A program made the position numbers and the translations under genes. 64,000 bases of DNA. It comes from Neorhizobium alkalisoli. GTDB taxonomy: Bacteria > Pseudomonadota > Alphaproteobacteria > Rhizobiales > Rhizobiaceae. This document shows positions 7,428-17,090 of this stretch, in pieces. Location of the stretch: assembly GCF_002968635.1 (NCBI RefSeq), contig NZ_PVBN01000008.1, positions 202,244 to 266,243 of the forward strand, written 5' to 3'. Numbering within the stretch: the stretch's first letter is position 1; every line of letters begins with the position of its first letter. The notes below the pieces were generated by a model, which worked only from the letters and a program-made list of their open reading frames with translations, searched no databases and was not told the origin of the DNA.

Positions 7428-8609
7428 ATGCGAAACTCCTATCCGCTATACCTGATGACCGCCATCGTCACTCCTTGGTTGGCCGCTTGCCAGGGGGATC
7501 TCAGTCCCCTGACGTCGAGCATTCGCTTGGACGGATTGCAATCCGGGATTATTTCGCCGGTGACGAATGCCGGGAGCCAGTCACCGCCACCACCCCCGCC
7601 TGTTGCGCCCACGGCGGTAGCTTCCGTTGCTCCGGCCTCGCAGTGCGCGCCGGATGTCGTCCAAAAGCTGCTGACGCCCGCATCCACGGATTCTTCCGCT
7701 GTCAAGCTGAACTGCAGCGTCCAATTATCTGCCAATGCTGCGGTGACACGACAGGTCGTCTTCGAGGGCAGCACCGCAAGCGGGGCCATCCTTGATTGCG
7801 CTGGCGGCACTCTCGGAGGGCGAGGCGAAAAGGGTGATCGGGAATCGCTCATTGTCAAATCGAATAGGACCGGGGACAGCTGGGGTCGGCCGGTGGGCGT
7901 GACCATCAAGAACTGCAGGATAACCGGCGGCATACGTGTCTATGGCCTCGGAAGAAACGGTGAAGCAGGCCCTGTCAAACAGTCGTCAATGAACGCTGAT
8001 CATACGAAATTTGCGCAACTTGCAGCTCCCAGCAAGGTCGCTTTCGATCGCGTCCATATCGTCGGATCAGGCGGAGTGCCATTCTACATCAGTCCGGGGG
8101 TGACCAATGTTACCTTGTCGAATTCAACGATCGAAGGAACGTCGACGAGCGCGGCGATCTATCTCGATGCCGAATCTGCTGGCGCCAAAATCGTCGACAA
8201 TGTCTTCAATATCAAAACCGAAGGTCGCGAGCTTATTGCCGTGGACGGCTCCGCTTACAACGAAATTTCCGGGAACAAGTTCGGCAACGTGAGGAACGGC
8301 GGCATCTTCGCCTACAGGAATTGCGGCGAGGGTGGTACGATCAGGCATCAAACTCCCCAGTTCAACAGGATCCAGGGCAATACCTTCACCTTCTCGGGGC
8401 GCGCAAATGCTCCTGCTGTCTGGCTGAATTCCAGAAACGGCAACAGGTCCTATTGTTTCTCCGATCCTGGTCACCCGTTCGGCAGCAGCTTGAGCCCGAT
8501 GGATTTTGCACAAAACAACGTGGTTGAAGGAAACGTCGCCACGAGCGCGGGAAGCGAAGCCTTCAGGAACAGCGATCCGACAAATCGCATTTCCGGCAAC
8601 AGCGAATGA
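7428..8609 (+). CDS. Predicted lipoprotein with right-handed beta-helix (pectin-lyase-like) fold
   Basis: The product has 393 residues. Start 7428 has GAGGGGACGAT before it and gives a lipoprotein signal (TAIVTPWLAAC, lipobox LAAC). A Pro-rich linker (PPPPPP) at about 55-65 follows. From about residue 120 the chain is a series of short beta turns with repeated N.(I/V)..N.(F/I) patterns (NEISGNKF, NRIQGNTF, NVVEGNV, NRISGN), typical of parallel beta-helix proteins that bind or cleave polysaccharides. No catalytic residues can be assigned. It is probably anchored in the outer or inner membrane facing the periplasm. It stands alone between the ABC-F gene and a small convergent gene. Confidence 0.8.
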   Translation: MRNSYPLYLMTAIVTPWLAACQGDLSPLTSSIRLDGLQSGIISPVTNAGSQSPPPPPPVAPTAVASVAPASQCAPDVVQKLLTPASTDSSAVKLNCSVQLSANAAVTRQVVFEGSTASGAILDCAGGTLGGRGEKGDRESLIVKSNRTGDSWGRPVGVTIKNCRITGGIRVYGLGRNGEAGPVKQSSMNADHTKFAQLAAPSKVAFDRVHIVGSGGVPFYISPGVTNVTLSNSTIEGTSTSAAIYLDAESAGAKIVDNVFNIKTEGRELIAVDGSAYNEISGNKFGNVRNGGIFAYRNCGEGGTIRHQTPQFNRIQGNTFTFSGRANAPAVWLNSRNGNRSYCFSDPGHPFGSSLSPMDFAQNNVVEGNVATSAGSEAFRNSDPTNRISGNSE

Positions 8610-8742
8610 GGGTCTGAGGTGAGGGAGCCCATCCTCAGGTTCTCGAATATCGTGACCCCAAGCCCCAGCTTCGACGTTTGCAACATGCCCGCTGGTTGGT
8701 TTGGGCAGAGTTTTAGGATTCTGGCGTGCCCGCGATGCAGGG

Positions 8743-8922
8743 CTAACCGCGACTGCCGTTTGGCTTCATCGCTGGACTTACCTCCAGCTGTTGCCGGGGT
8801 TGATTTTGCGCCGTCTCGCTGTCTTGGCTGCTTATCTTGAGCAAGGCTCCGAATCCGACAATCGTCGCCAGAATAAGGGAGCCAATGATCTCATATCGAG
8901 GCATTCCGAACCGGTTGGCCAT
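8743..8922 (-). CDS. Small single-pass membrane protein (59 aa), unknown
   Basis: ATG at 8922 on the minus strand is preceded by AGGAGTTACAACC, a strong ribosome-binding site at good spacing. It opens a frame of 59 residues ending at TAG (8743-8745). The N-terminus is MANRFGMPRYEIIG, followed by a hydrophobic helix (SLILATIVGFGALL, residues 15-28) and a polar Gln/Ser-rich tail. This looks like a genuine small inner-membrane protein that length-limited gene callers would miss. No family is recognised. It is divergent from the OsmC gene. Confidence 0.6.
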   Translation of the reverse strand: MANRFGMPRYEIIGSLILATIVGFGALLKISSQDSETAQNQPRQQLEVSPAMKPNGSRG

Positions 8923-9146
8923 GGTTGTAACTCCTGATGAAGTTACTTACGCGCGTATTTGAAAAATGTTCCCGATCCAACCCGCCGGACTGCTCCGGCG
9001 ATCCGGCGGTGCGCACCCTTCCTGACGATCTTTCTTGATAACCGACCGCAGCGCATCCATGCTGCGCGTGAGCGTTAAACGCTGCTCCAGCCGGCGCAGC
9101 TGTTGATGTGCAGCCGGCACGCCCCTGGCGTGGATGGGAGGACAAA

Positions 9147-9554
9147 ATGGTTACTTCTACCGTCGAGTTGCGCAATGTCGCCGGGACGGAAGCGGCGTTG
9201 GGATGGGCAGGCGATCATACGGTGGTCGTTGACCGTCCGGAGGGAAAAGCCGGCGGCAAGGGTCTCGGCTTCAACGGCGCCCAGCTTTTGGGTCTCGCAA
9301 TCGGCGGCTGTTATTGCAATGACCTCCGCTATGCGGCGCATGAAATGGGTGTTGCACTGGGTGATATCGAAGTGACGGTGACCGTTGCGCTGGATGGCGT
9401 GCCGTTTTTGGCAACAGGCGCCGAGCTCGCCGTCCGCTGCGAAACCGCGGATGGATCGGATGCGCGCCTCGTCATAGATAGGGCGTGGCAAGTCTGTACC
9501 GTCGCCAACTCGCTCCGGCTCGGCATCCCGGTCAATATCGTCTCCCCTGCGTAG
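9147..9554 (+). CDS. OsmC/Ohr-family protein
   Basis: The product has 135 residues. ATG 9147 follows GGGAGGACAAA. The family fold is visible: an N-terminal beta sheet, then the helix FNGAQLLGLAIGGCYCNDLRYAA with cysteines at 55 and 57, and a third Cys near residue 123 (QVCTVAN). OsmC/Ohr enzymes reduce organic hydroperoxides with a Cys pair, one on the central helix and one later. Here the CxC arrangement is not the classic spacing, so peroxidase activity is uncertain. It is cytoplasmic. There is no operon partner nearby. Confidence 0.8.
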   Translation: MVTSTVELRNVAGTEAALGWAGDHTVVVDRPEGKAGGKGLGFNGAQLLGLAIGGCYCNDLRYAAHEMGVALGDIEVTVTVALDGVPFLATGAELAVRCETADGSDARLVIDRAWQVCTVANSLRLGIPVNIVSPA

Positions 9555-9756
9555 CACGAGACTGCGCTGCCGCGAGGCTAGGGTCGACATCTGGCATCAC
9601 ACCTTGCTCCGGCAGCTCGCCTCGGCCGAATCGACAGGCCCCGCACGACCCGCAACCACCTCGCCCAAATAGGCCTATGACCGCCCCTCGGCACCTAACG
9701 GAACCTCTTGCCGGGCAATCCTGTTATTGCGGTCAGGGCATGCAGGAGGCCAGAAG

Positions 9757-9981
9757 ATGCCGCTGCTGATCAGCTATATCATTATCCGGGTTTCGATCGG
9801 TTTTGCCTTGGGCGCTGCCACGGCAATCGCGATCCTCCTCCAATGGTTCTTAACCGATGCGACGTCTCTGGGGCCGCTTGAGATGTGGCTCGTGATTTAC
9901 GGATTCGGTTCCGTTTTCGGGCTCGGCTATCTGGCGACCTCGCTGGCGCTGGATGCCGACGACGACGACGACGGCGCGTGA
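9757..9981 (+). CDS. Small two-helix membrane protein (74 aa)
   Basis: ATG 9757 follows CAGGAGGCCAGAAG, a strong ribosome-binding site. The 74 residues hold two hydrophobic helices (about 3-27, LLISYIIIRVSIGFALGAA; and about 42-64) and end in an acidic DADDDDDG tail. No domain is recognised. The acidic tail after an even number of helices suggests both termini on the same side. It is conserved-looking in composition but of unknown role. Confidence 0.65.
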   Translation: MPLLISYIIIRVSIGFALGAATAIAILLQWFLTDATSLGPLEMWLVIYGFGSVFGLGYLATSLALDADDDDDGA

Positions 9982-10013
9982 AGCCGCTTGCGCCGTCGCC
10001 GACTGATGCAGCC

Positions 10014-10643
10014 CTAACCGGCCTGCTGCATTTCAGCGGCCGCGGCATTGTCTTTTTCCGATGCGCGCTGATAGGCCTGCCGTGTCGAAAGTCTTCCAAA
10101 GTATTGCTCGAAAGCCGGCCGCTTCTCGATCGAGCCGAACTGCAGACCCCAACCGATCTGGGCGCCGACATATACATCCGCGGCGGTGAACGTCTCGCCG
10201 GCGATATACGTATGGGCGCCGACGGCCATCTCCAGCGTGTCCATCACGTCCCGGAAGCTGCCGTAACCGACCATTCGCTCCCGCTCCGGCGGAACTTCAA
10301 AACCAAGCGCTCTATTGCTGACGGCGGCTTCCAGCGGACCGGCGGCGAAGAACATCCAGCGGTAGTAGTCGGCGCGTTCTGCCGGAGAGGGTGCCAGGCC
10401 CGCCTGTGGAAAAGCATCGGCGAGATAGGCGCAGATTGCAGCACACTCCGTCACGACGGTTTTTCCATGCACAATCGTTGGCACCTTGCCCATGGGATTG
10501 ACCGCCTTGTAGGCCTCACCCTTCATCGTCGTGCCGAAGTGAAGGATTTCGACCCGATAGGGCGCGCCCACTTCTTCCAGCATCCAGCGGGCGATGCGGC
10601 CGCGAGACATCGGGTTGGTGTAGAATACCAGTTCTTCCGTCAT
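10014..10643 (-). CDS. Glutathione S-transferase family protein
   Basis: The product has 209 residues. The N-terminal thioredoxin-like domain has YTNPMSRGRIARWMLEE (a Ser around residue 13 as possible catalytic residue), a cis-Pro motif GKVPTIVHG and TECAAICAYLAD, which contacts the glutathione gamma-glutamyl group. A helical C-terminal domain follows from about residue 85. The start follows GAGGAGGACGTC. It would conjugate or reduce substrates with glutathione in the cytoplasm. The substrate is unknown. The GNAT gene lies upstream on the same strand with about 70 bp between them. Confidence 0.92.
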   Translation of the reverse strand: MTEELVFYTNPMSRGRIARWMLEEVGAPYRVEILHFGTTMKGEAYKAVNPMGKVPTIVHGKTVVTECAAICAYLADAFPQAGLAPSPAERADYYRWMFFAAGPLEAAVSNRALGFEVPPERERMVGYGSFRDVMDTLEMAVGAHTYIAGETFTAADVYVGAQIGWGLQFGSIEKRPAFEQYFGRLSTRQAYQRASEKDNAAAAEMQQAG

Positions 10644-10715
10644 GACGTCCTCCTCTTGGTTTCGCGAGTGCTACGGCGACCGCCTTGCGGAATCAAGCCC
10701 GGCAACAGCAGAACT

Positions 10716-11162
10716 TCAGAGTGGTTTGCGATACTGAATGAAGCCGGAAGCCTGGGCTACGCGATCGTAGAGCCGCCGGGCGGTCGCATTGCCCTCGTGG
10801 GTAAGCCAATAAAGACGTCCGGCCTTTTTCTGCCGCGCCAGCTCGGCGACGGCTTCGATCAGCGCTTCGCCCGTGCCTCGGCCGCGTTGACCGGCGTCGA
10901 CATAAAGATCCTGCAGATAGCACGTCCACTCAGGCAGCCAGCACGAACGGTGAAATATGACATGCGCAATGCCCACCATCCGGCCGCGCTCGTCGAAGGC
11001 GCCGAGTGCATGCATCGGCTCGTCTGGATCGTTGAGGCGGCTCCAGGTGAGATCGTACTGCTCTTTCGAGAGCACGGTTTCATAAAAATAGAGATAGGCC
11101 TCCCAGAGCGGCTCCCAGGAGGCACGGTCGGAAGGTTCGAGAGGTCGAACGGCAGTCGTCAT
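10716..11162 (-). CDS. GNAT-family N-acetyltransferase
   Basis: The product has 148 residues and a single acetyltransferase domain. The acetyl-CoA binding loop appears as DAGQRGRGTGEALIEA (Q/R-x-x-G-x-G/A type) at about 90-105, preceded by LQDLYVD (beta-4) and followed by LYWLTHEGNATARRLYDRV, which is typical of GNAT motif B. The acceptor is unknown (small molecule or protein). A terminator upstream separates it from icd. It may be co-transcribed with the GST gene downstream. Confidence 0.9.
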   Translation of the reverse strand: MTTAVRPLEPSDRASWEPLWEAYLYFYETVLSKEQYDLTWSRLNDPDEPMHALGAFDERGRMVGIAHVIFHRSCWLPEWTCYLQDLYVDAGQRGRGTGEALIEAVAELARQKKAGRLYWLTHEGNATARRLYDRVAQASGFIQYRKPL

Positions 11163-11181
11163 GGCTCACTTCCTCAAAAAG

Positions 11182-11211
11182 AAACGGCGGGAATTGCTTC
11201 CCGCCGTTTTT
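11182..11211 (-). terminator. Rho-independent terminator of icd
   Basis: AACGGCGGGAA-TTGC-TTCCCGCCGTT is a perfect 11-bp stem. On the minus strand it is followed by TCTTTTTG. It lies between icd and the GNAT gene. Confidence 0.9.
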
Positions 11212-11227
11212 ACCGGATTTTGAAGGT

Positions 11228-12442
11228 TCAGGCAGCCATGGCCTTCTTGAGATTGTCATCGATCTTGTCGAGGAAAGCGGTGGTGGAGAGCCACGGCTGG
11301 TCCGGGCCGATCAGGAGGGCGAGGTCCTTCGTCATGAAGCCGGATTCGACGGTGTCGACGCAGACCTTTTCGAGCGTCGAGGCGAACTTCGCGAGTTCGG
11401 CATTGTCGTCGAGTTTCGCGCGGTGCGCGAGGCCGCGGGTCCAGGCGAAGATCGAGGCGATCGAGTTCGTCGAGGTCTCCTGGCCCTTCTGATGCTGGCG
11501 GTAGTGGCGGGTGACCGTGCCGTGGGCGGCTTCGGCTTCCACCGTCTTGCCATCAGGGGTGAGCAGGACCGAGGTCATCAGGCCGAGCGAGCCGAAGCCT
11601 TGGGCAACCGTGTCGGACTGCACGTCGCCATCGTAGTTCTTGCAGGCCCAGACGTAGCCGCCGGACCACTTCAGGGCCGAGGCGACCATGTCGTCAATCA
11701 GGCGGTGTTCGTAGGTGATGCCGATTTCGTCGAACTGCGCCTTGAATTCGTTCTGGTAGACTTCTTCGAAGATATCCTTGAAGCGGCCGTCATAGGCCTT
11801 GAGGATGGTGTTCTTGGTCGACAGATAGACCGGCCACTTACGCATCAGGCCGTACATCATCGAAGCGCGGGCGAATTCGCGGATCGACTCGTCGAGGTTG
11901 TACATGGCCATCGCCACGCCGGCACCGGGCGCATCGAACACTTCCTTTTCGATCACCTGGCCGTCCTCGCCGACGAACTTGATCGTCAGCTTGCCCTTGC
12001 CGGGGAACTTGAAGTCGGTGGCGCGGTACTGATCGCCGAAGGCATGGCGGCCGACGACGATCGGCTTGGTCCAACCGGGAACGAGGCGGGGCACGTTCTT
12101 GCAGATGATCGGCTCGCGGAAGATGACGCCGCCGAGAATGTTGCGGATCGTGCCGTTCGGGCTCTTCCACATCTGCTTGAGGCCGAATTCCGTCACGCGG
12201 GCTTCGTCCGGCGTGATGGTGGCGCACTTGATGCCGACGCCGTGCTTCTTGATGGCGTTTGCCGCGTCGACGGTGACCTGATCGTTGGTGGCGTCGCGGT
12301 TTTCGACCGAAAGGTCATAATATTCGATGTCGAGATCGAGATAGGGAAGGATCAGCTTGTCCTTGATGAGCTGCCAGATGATGCGGGTCATCTCGTCGCC
12401 GTCGAGATCGACGACCGGGTTTGCTACCTTGATCTTTTGCAT
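11228..12442 (-). CDS. icd: NADP-dependent isocitrate dehydrogenase (dimeric, eukaryote-like type)
   Basis: The 404-residue product oxidatively decarboxylates isocitrate to 2-oxoglutarate and supplies NADPH. It has the N-terminal [13 protein letters not shown] block, the substrate-binding [12 protein letters not shown] segment (Ser/Asn/Arg) and the metal-binding block [23 protein letters not shown] with [13 protein letters not shown] forms the NADP site. The length and motifs fit the subfamily II enzyme typical of alphaproteobacteria, rather than the 416-residue phosphorylatable E. coli enzyme. The start follows AAGAGGAATTCC. It is monocistronic with its own terminator. Confidence 0.97.
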   Translation of the reverse strand: MQKIKVANPVVDLDGDEMTRIIWQLIKDKLILPYLDLDIEYYDLSVENRDATNDQVTVDAANAIKKHGVGIKCATITPDEARVTEFGLKQMWKSPNGTIRNILGGVIFREPIICKNVPRLVPGWTKPIVVGRHAFGDQYRATDFKFPGKGKLTIKFVGEDGQVIEKEVFDAPGAGVAMAMYNLDESIREFARASMMYGLMRKWPVYLSTKNTILKAYDGRFKDIFEEVYQNEFKAQFDEIGITYEHRLIDDMVASALKWSGGYVWACKNYDGDVQSDTVAQGFGSLGLMTSVLLTPDGKTVEAEAAHGTVTRHYRQHQKGQETSTNSIASIFAWTRGLAHRAKLDDNAELAKFASTLEKVCVDTVESGFMTKDLALLIGPDQPWLSTTAFLDKIDDNLKKAMAA

Positions 12443-12668
12443 GGAATTCCTCTTGGACGTAGGAGGGATATTTGATCCCCAAAGGTGGACACCAGTGGTG
12501 TGCGCTATAGCACCGCCGGACCGGAACGCAAAGGCATTCAGCCCGCGTCATGCGGCTTTTCGCGCCAGAAATCGTCTCGCATTCCGATTGGCGGACAATT
12601 GTCCTTGCCAAACCACAAACCGGGTTTAATGTCCCGAAAAATCCCACTCGAACAACTGGATTCCTCCC

Positions 12669-13199
12669 ATGCGGATCTTGCCGCTCGCTATCGCTTTTTC
12701 GCTGACCTCCACCTTGGCCGTGGCGGCTGACGCCACCGATCCGGTCAAGGAAGTCATGAAGGTCACTGAGGACAACTGGAATACGGTCGATAGCGAGTGG
12801 AAATATATCTTCGACGCAGACTCGCTGAAGCGGCTGTTCAGCAAGAGGTTCCAGACGGCTTACGCGGAAGCGGCGAAGCATCCGGCCTACGAAACTGAAA
12901 ACAACCAGCCGGGCGATCCCTTCGGTTATGACGTCGTGACCGCCTCCCAGGACGGCTGTCCGCTGCAGGATATCAAGATGACGACGGCGCCCGGCGCCAA
13001 CGGGGTCACCGACGTGACGGTGACGTTCAAGCAATGGACCTGCGTCGATGACGCCCAGATCAAGGACAGCATCAGCGAAGTCCATTTCGATGTGATCGGC
13101 GAGGACGGCAAGTCGGTCATCGACGATATCCACCGCGTGGCGGAAGGCGAAAAGGACTCCGTCGTCGAGGAAATGCAGTCGATCGCCAAGGGCGAGTAA
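12669..13199 (+). CDS. Secreted protein of unknown function
   Basis: The product has 176 residues. The N-terminal signal peptide (MRILPLAIAFSLTSTLAVAA) is probably cleaved after AVA-A. The mature part is acidic with two Cys residues (DGCPLQD and WTCVDD) about 35 apart, which could form a disulfide in the periplasm. Two blocks, SEWKYIFDADSLKRLFSKRF and VTVTFKQWTC, suggest a small alpha/beta domain. I recognise no family. It is divergent from icd across about 225 bp and runs into the FUSC gene on the same strand. Confidence 0.75.
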   Translation: MRILPLAIAFSLTSTLAVAADATDPVKEVMKVTEDNWNTVDSEWKYIFDADSLKRLFSKRFQTAYAEAAKHPAYETENNQPGDPFGYDVVTASQDGCPLQDIKMTTAPGANGVTDVTVTFKQWTCVDDAQIKDSISEVHFDVIGEDGKSVIDDIHRVAEGEKDSVVEEMQSIAKGE

Positions 13200-13284
13200 C
13201 CCCCGGCGGGTTCGACAGTTTGAACCACTGCAATATATGAACCTTCGCAGGTCTGCTCTGCTTTTGCGGCGCGAAGGGGTGCTG

Positions 13285-15279
13285 ATGAGATTTCCTTCAA
13301 GATTGGCCGATCGGCTGCTGGCTCATGACCCGGCGCTGTCGAGAGTGCGCATGGGCGCGCGCGTGACGCTGACCATTCTCGGCTCGGTCGCCTGTCTGGC
13401 GGCGTTTCATGCCGCAATCATGCCGTTGCCTCCGATCGCGTACGGACTGGCGATCATCCTGTCGATCGAGGGCGGGGTTGCCGTGCGGGACCGGTTGCCG
13501 GGCGACCAGTTGAAGACCCGGCTGCTCGGCTGCCTCGCAAGTCTGGCATCCGTCGCGACGGCTGCCTTGCTGGAGGACTACCGGATAGTCTCGGACGTCG
13601 TATTCCTCTGCGTGATTCTGGCCGCGACCCTTGCGCGTATCTATGGGCCGAGGGGCTTTGCGATCGGCATGTTCGCCTTCACGTCCTATTTCATCGGCGC
13701 CTATCTCAGGCCGCAGCTCGCGGAGCTGCCGCTTGCGGCGGTCGGCCCTCTGGTCGCCGTCATCATGGGGCACGTCATTCGAACCTACGTCCTGCGGGAC
13801 GATCGCAAGCGCGACCTCCTCCACGCGCTCGTGGCGGTTCAGGGTCGGTCCGATGATGTTCTGGCAAAGCTCGAACTGCTTGCCGCGGCCGGACGGTGGA
13901 CGGAGGCCGACAGGACGGAGCTGCGGAGGCGTGAGGAGCGGCTGAAGGACGTGGTCCTGATGGCCGAAAGTTATCTGCCGGTCTCGCAGGAGGAGCGGGA
14001 AGGCAAGGGGGCTGACGACGATGTCGCGACGCCTGTCGCCATGGCGATCTTCGACGTCCATCTCGCCGCTGAAAGCGCTCTTGTGCTTTCGCTGGAAAGC
14101 CTGCCGCCCGCAGGCCTGGTGGAGGCGGTGCTGAACGGGGACGATGCGCGGGTCAGATACTACACTGGCGAACCGGGCGACGAGGACCATCCGCCGCAGT
14201 CGGAAAGCCTTCGCGCCTTCGCCTGGCTTCACGAAGCGCGCAGGTCGCTCGTCAAAGAGGTCGAAAAGGCGCGGCAGGAGGGTTTTGCTTTTCTCGCTTC
14301 GCTGCCACAGCCCCCAAAACCTGCCGCAATCGACTTTTCCTTCAAGAACCCCCAGGTCCGCGCCGCCCTTCAGATCACGCTGGCGTCCGGCATCGCAATG
14401 GTGTTTGGCCTGATGCTTTCGCGCGACCGCTGGTTCTGGTCGGTGCTCACCGCCTTCCTGATCTTCACGAATACCAAGTCGCGCGGCGATACGGCGATAA
14501 GGGCAATCCAGCGATCGATCGGGACGTTGCTCGGAATTACGATCGGCCTCGGCCTTGCGACACTGCTGGCGGGGCATCCGCTGCCGGCCATGGGTCTGGC
14601 GGCTACGGGAGTCTTCCTGGCCTTCTATTACCTGCAGGCTTCCTACGCGATGATGAGCTTCTTCATCTCGATCGTGCTTTGCCTGATCTATGGACTTATC
14701 GGGCAGCTCACCTTCGATCTTCTGCGGCTGCGCATCGAGGAAACGCTGATCGGCGCGGCAGCAGGCACCGCGGTGGCGTTCCTCATCTTTTCTGCGCCAA
14801 CGCGGTCGACGGTCGATCTGGCACTGGCGCGCTGGTACGGTTCCCTGCGTGAACTGCTTGAAGCCGGCAGGGCGGGCGGGGGCGGGATGCAGGCGATCGA
14901 ACTCTCCCGTAAGCTCGACGCCGCCTATCGAGAGCTCACGGTCGCTGCCCGCCCGCTCGGCAGCAGCTGGTCGCTTGTCACCAAGCCTGGCCGCATCCGC
15001 CAGACACTGGCGATTTTTCTCGCCTCCACCTATTGGGCGCGGGTGTTCGCCCGCAATCTGGCTTTAACCGGAAAGACACCGGAGCCTGAGGTACTGGAGG
15101 CTATCGAGACCACGCTCAAAACGGCGGAACGTGCCGCTGGTCGTGGATCGGAGTGCTTTTCGATGCCAAGGCAGGCGAGGCGAGCCGGAGGGCGGCATCT
15201 GCCGATCTTCCGGCATGGCTCGCGGCTTGGCGTCGAAATGGTCGGTAATCTGCTCGATCGCCTTTATCCGCAGCCATAA
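13285..15279 (+). CDS. FUSC-family (aromatic acid exporter/fusaric-acid-resistance-like) membrane protein
   Basis: About 664 residues from ATG 13285, which follows GAAGGGGTGCTG. An in-frame ATG at 13237 has no ribosome-binding site. Two bundles of hydrophobic helices (about 25-170 and about 375-500) flank a central soluble domain, and a cytoplasmic C-terminal helix-rich region follows. This is the repeated architecture of the FUSC/YccS/AaeB family. The second bundle contains the conserved block RAALQITLASGIAMVFGL...RDRWFWSVLTAFLIF and RAIQRSIGTLLGITIG. It is probably an inner-membrane efflux component for weak organic acids. No periplasmic adaptor gene is adjacent. Confidence 0.88.
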   Translation: MRFPSRLADRLLAHDPALSRVRMGARVTLTILGSVACLAAFHAAIMPLPPIAYGLAIILSIEGGVAVRDRLPGDQLKTRLLGCLASLASVATAALLEDYRIVSDVVFLCVILAATLARIYGPRGFAIGMFAFTSYFIGAYLRPQLAELPLAAVGPLVAVIMGHVIRTYVLRDDRKRDLLHALVAVQGRSDDVLAKLELLAAAGRWTEADRTELRRREERLKDVVLMAESYLPVSQEEREGKGADDDVATPVAMAIFDVHLAAESALVLSLESLPPAGLVEAVLNGDDARVRYYTGEPGDEDHPPQSESLRAFAWLHEARRSLVKEVEKARQEGFAFLASLPQPPKPAAIDFSFKNPQVRAALQITLASGIAMVFGLMLSRDRWFWSVLTAFLIFTNTKSRGDTAIRAIQRSIGTLLGITIGLGLATLLAGHPLPAMGLAATGVFLAFYYLQASYAMMSFFISIVLCLIYGLIGQLTFDLLRLRIEETLIGAAAGTAVAFLIFSAPTRSTVDLALARWYGSLRELLEAGRAGGGGMQAIELSRKLDAAYRELTVAARPLGSSWSLVTKPGRIRQTLAIFLASTYWARVFARNLALTGKTPEPEVLEAIETTLKTAERAAGRGSECFSMPRQARRAGGRHLPIFRHGSRLGVEMVGNLLDRLYPQP

Positions 15280-15340
15280 CGCCCTTGCCGATCACCGTGC
15301 AGCTGGTTTATTCCCCGCCAATGATCATCGGAAGGGCATC

Positions 15341-16177
15341 ATGTCAGGTACCAATAGCGAGCGAGAACTGATTGCCGAAGGACCGGCGATCGTGCTGGTG
15401 GAGCCGCAGCTTGGCGAGAACATCGGGATGGTTGCCCGCGCCATGGCGAATTTCGGCCTGGCGGAGCTGCGCATTGTCAATCCTCGCGATGGCTGGCCGA
15501 GCGAAAAGGCGCGCTCCGCAGCCGCCAAGGCCGATCATGTGATCGACGGAACCAAGGTTTACGAGACGCTGGAAGAGGCGATCAAGGATCTCAATTTCGT
15601 CTATGCGACGACGGCCCGCGAGCGGTACGGTTTCAAGCCCGTGCGTTCTCCGGTGGTGGCGGCTGAGACATTGCGCACCAGGTTCAGGGCAGGGGAAAAG
15701 ACCGGCGTTCTCTTCGGTCGCGAGCGCTGGGGGTTGACCAATGAGGAAGTCGCGCTTGCCGATGAGATCGTCACCTTTCCCGTCAACCCGGCCTTCGCAT
15801 CGCTCAATATCGCCCAGGCGGTGCTGCTGATGTCCTACGAATGGATGAAATCCGGACTGGACGACCTCAGCGAGACAATCTTCCAGCCTGTCGAGCAGCG
15901 GCCCTCTACGAAGGAACAGGTTTTCGGCCTGTTCGAGCATCTGGAGGAGGCTCTCGATGCCCGCGGATATTTTCATCCGCCCGCGAAAAAGCCCAAAATG
16001 ATCGACAATCTCCGCGCCGTCATCTCGCGGAGGGGATTTACGGAACAGGAGATCAGCGTGTTCCGGGGCGTCATCAATTCGCTCGACCGTTTTCCGCGCC
16101 GATGGCCGAAGCAGAACAAGGTGGGCGAGCCGGGAGAGGCTCCAGGGGAGACGGCAGGGAATGACGCAGACGAATGA
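15341..16177 (+). CDS. TrmH/SPOUT-family RNA methyltransferase (TrmJ-like)
   Basis: 278 residues from ATG 15341 (GGAAGGGCATC before it; the open frame runs further upstream within the FUSC gene). SPOUT knot motifs are clear: [14 protein letters not shown], then [13 protein letters not shown] and [13 protein letters not shown], which form the S-adenosylmethionine pocket. A helical C-terminal extension follows. TrmJ 2'-O-methylates position 32 in the anticodon loop of several tRNAs. The sequence supports the group, but the exact target is inferred. Its 3' end overlaps murI by 17 bp, so the two are translated from one message. Confidence 0.9.
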   Translation: MSGTNSERELIAEGPAIVLVEPQLGENIGMVARAMANFGLAELRIVNPRDGWPSEKARSAAAKADHVIDGTKVYETLEEAIKDLNFVYATTARERYGFKPVRSPVVAAETLRTRFRAGEKTGVLFGRERWGLTNEEVALADEIVTFPVNPAFASLNIAQAVLLMSYEWMKSGLDDLSETIFQPVEQRPSTKEQVFGLFEHLEEALDARGYFHPPAKKPKMIDNLRAVISRRGFTEQEISVFRGVINSLDRFPRRWPKQNKVGEPGEAPGETAGNDADE

Positions 16178-16958
16178 GTTGAAGCCGGTGCTGATGTTCG
16201 ATTCGGGCATCGGCGGGCTGACGGTGCTGCGCGAGGCGCGCGTGCTGATGCCGGAGCGCGGCTTCATCTACGTGGCGGACGATGCCGGTTTTCCCTATGG
16301 CGATTGGGAGGAAGCCGCGCTGAAGGAGCGGGTTATCGCGCTCTTTGCCAAGCTTCTCCAGGAATACGATCCCGAAGTTTGCGTGATCTCCTGCAACACC
16401 GCCTTCACGCTTGCTGGTGCGGACCTCCGCTCGACCTTTCCGAATATGACCTTTGTCGGGACGGTGCCGGCGATCAAGCCGGCGGCGGAGCGCACGCGCT
16501 CCGGTCTCGTTTCCGTTCTCGCCACCCCCGGCACGGTGAAGCGCGCCTATACCCGCGATCTCATCCAGTCGTTTGCCACGCAATGCCACGTGCGTCTGGT
16601 CGGCTCCCAGAATCTTGCCCGCATGGCCGAGGCCTATATCCGGGGCGAGACGATATCAGACGAGGCGGTGATGGCGGAGATTGCTCCCTGTTTCGTGGAG
16701 AAGGACGGCGGCAAGACCGACATCGTCGTTCTTGCCTGCACGCACTACCCGTTTATGGCCAATGTGTTCCGGCGCTTGTCGCCTTGGCCAGTCGATTGGC
16801 TTGATCCGGCCGAGGCGATCGCAAGGCAGGCCCGTCGGAAGGTGCCCCTGGTCGATGGCGCCGAGCATCCCGACAGCTATGATTTCGCGGTCTTCACCTC
16901 GGGCAATCCTGATTTCGCCACGAGGCGGCTGATGCAAGGATTTGGCCTGAAGGCCTGA
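16161..16958 (+). CDS. murI: Glutamate racemase
   Basis: The product has 265 residues. It makes D-glutamate for peptidoglycan by two-base catalysis with two cysteines. Visible motifs are [13 protein letters not shown] (Asp14-Ser15), VISCNTA (Cys78) and VLACTHYPF (Cys193, His195), all as expected. The start lies inside the end of the upstream methyltransferase gene, an overlap of 17 bp. It is cytoplasmic. No clear terminator follows, and the next unit begins with its own promoter at about 17030. Confidence 0.95.
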   Translation: MTQTNELKPVLMFDSGIGGLTVLREARVLMPERGFIYVADDAGFPYGDWEEAALKERVIALFAKLLQEYDPEVCVISCNTAFTLAGADLRSTFPNMTFVGTVPAIKPAAERTRSGLVSVLATPGTVKRAYTRDLIQSFATQCHVRLVGSQNLARMAEAYIRGETISDEAVMAEIAPCFVEKDGGKTDIVVLACTHYPFMANVFRRLSPWPVDWLDPAEAIARQARRKVPLVDGAEHPDSYDFAVFTSGNPDFATRRLMQGFGLKA

Positions 16959-17026
16959 GCGCCATCGAGCGATGTGACTTTTTTATCACGTTTTCTTTGT
17001 GATGATTGCAATTCGCGATTGTGCGC

Positions 17027-17054
17027 TTGCTCATCGGGAGATCTCGTGTATTAT
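17027..17054 (+). promoter_or_regulatory. Sigma-70-type promoter upstream of a 34-codon frame
   Basis: TTGCTC, 16 bases, then TATTAT. The expected start near 17061 gives a 30-base leader containing CAGGAGGCG just before an ATG at 17091. Confidence 0.5.
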
Positions 17055-17090
17055 CTACCTATTCCGCAAAACGAACACAGGAGGCGTGAA

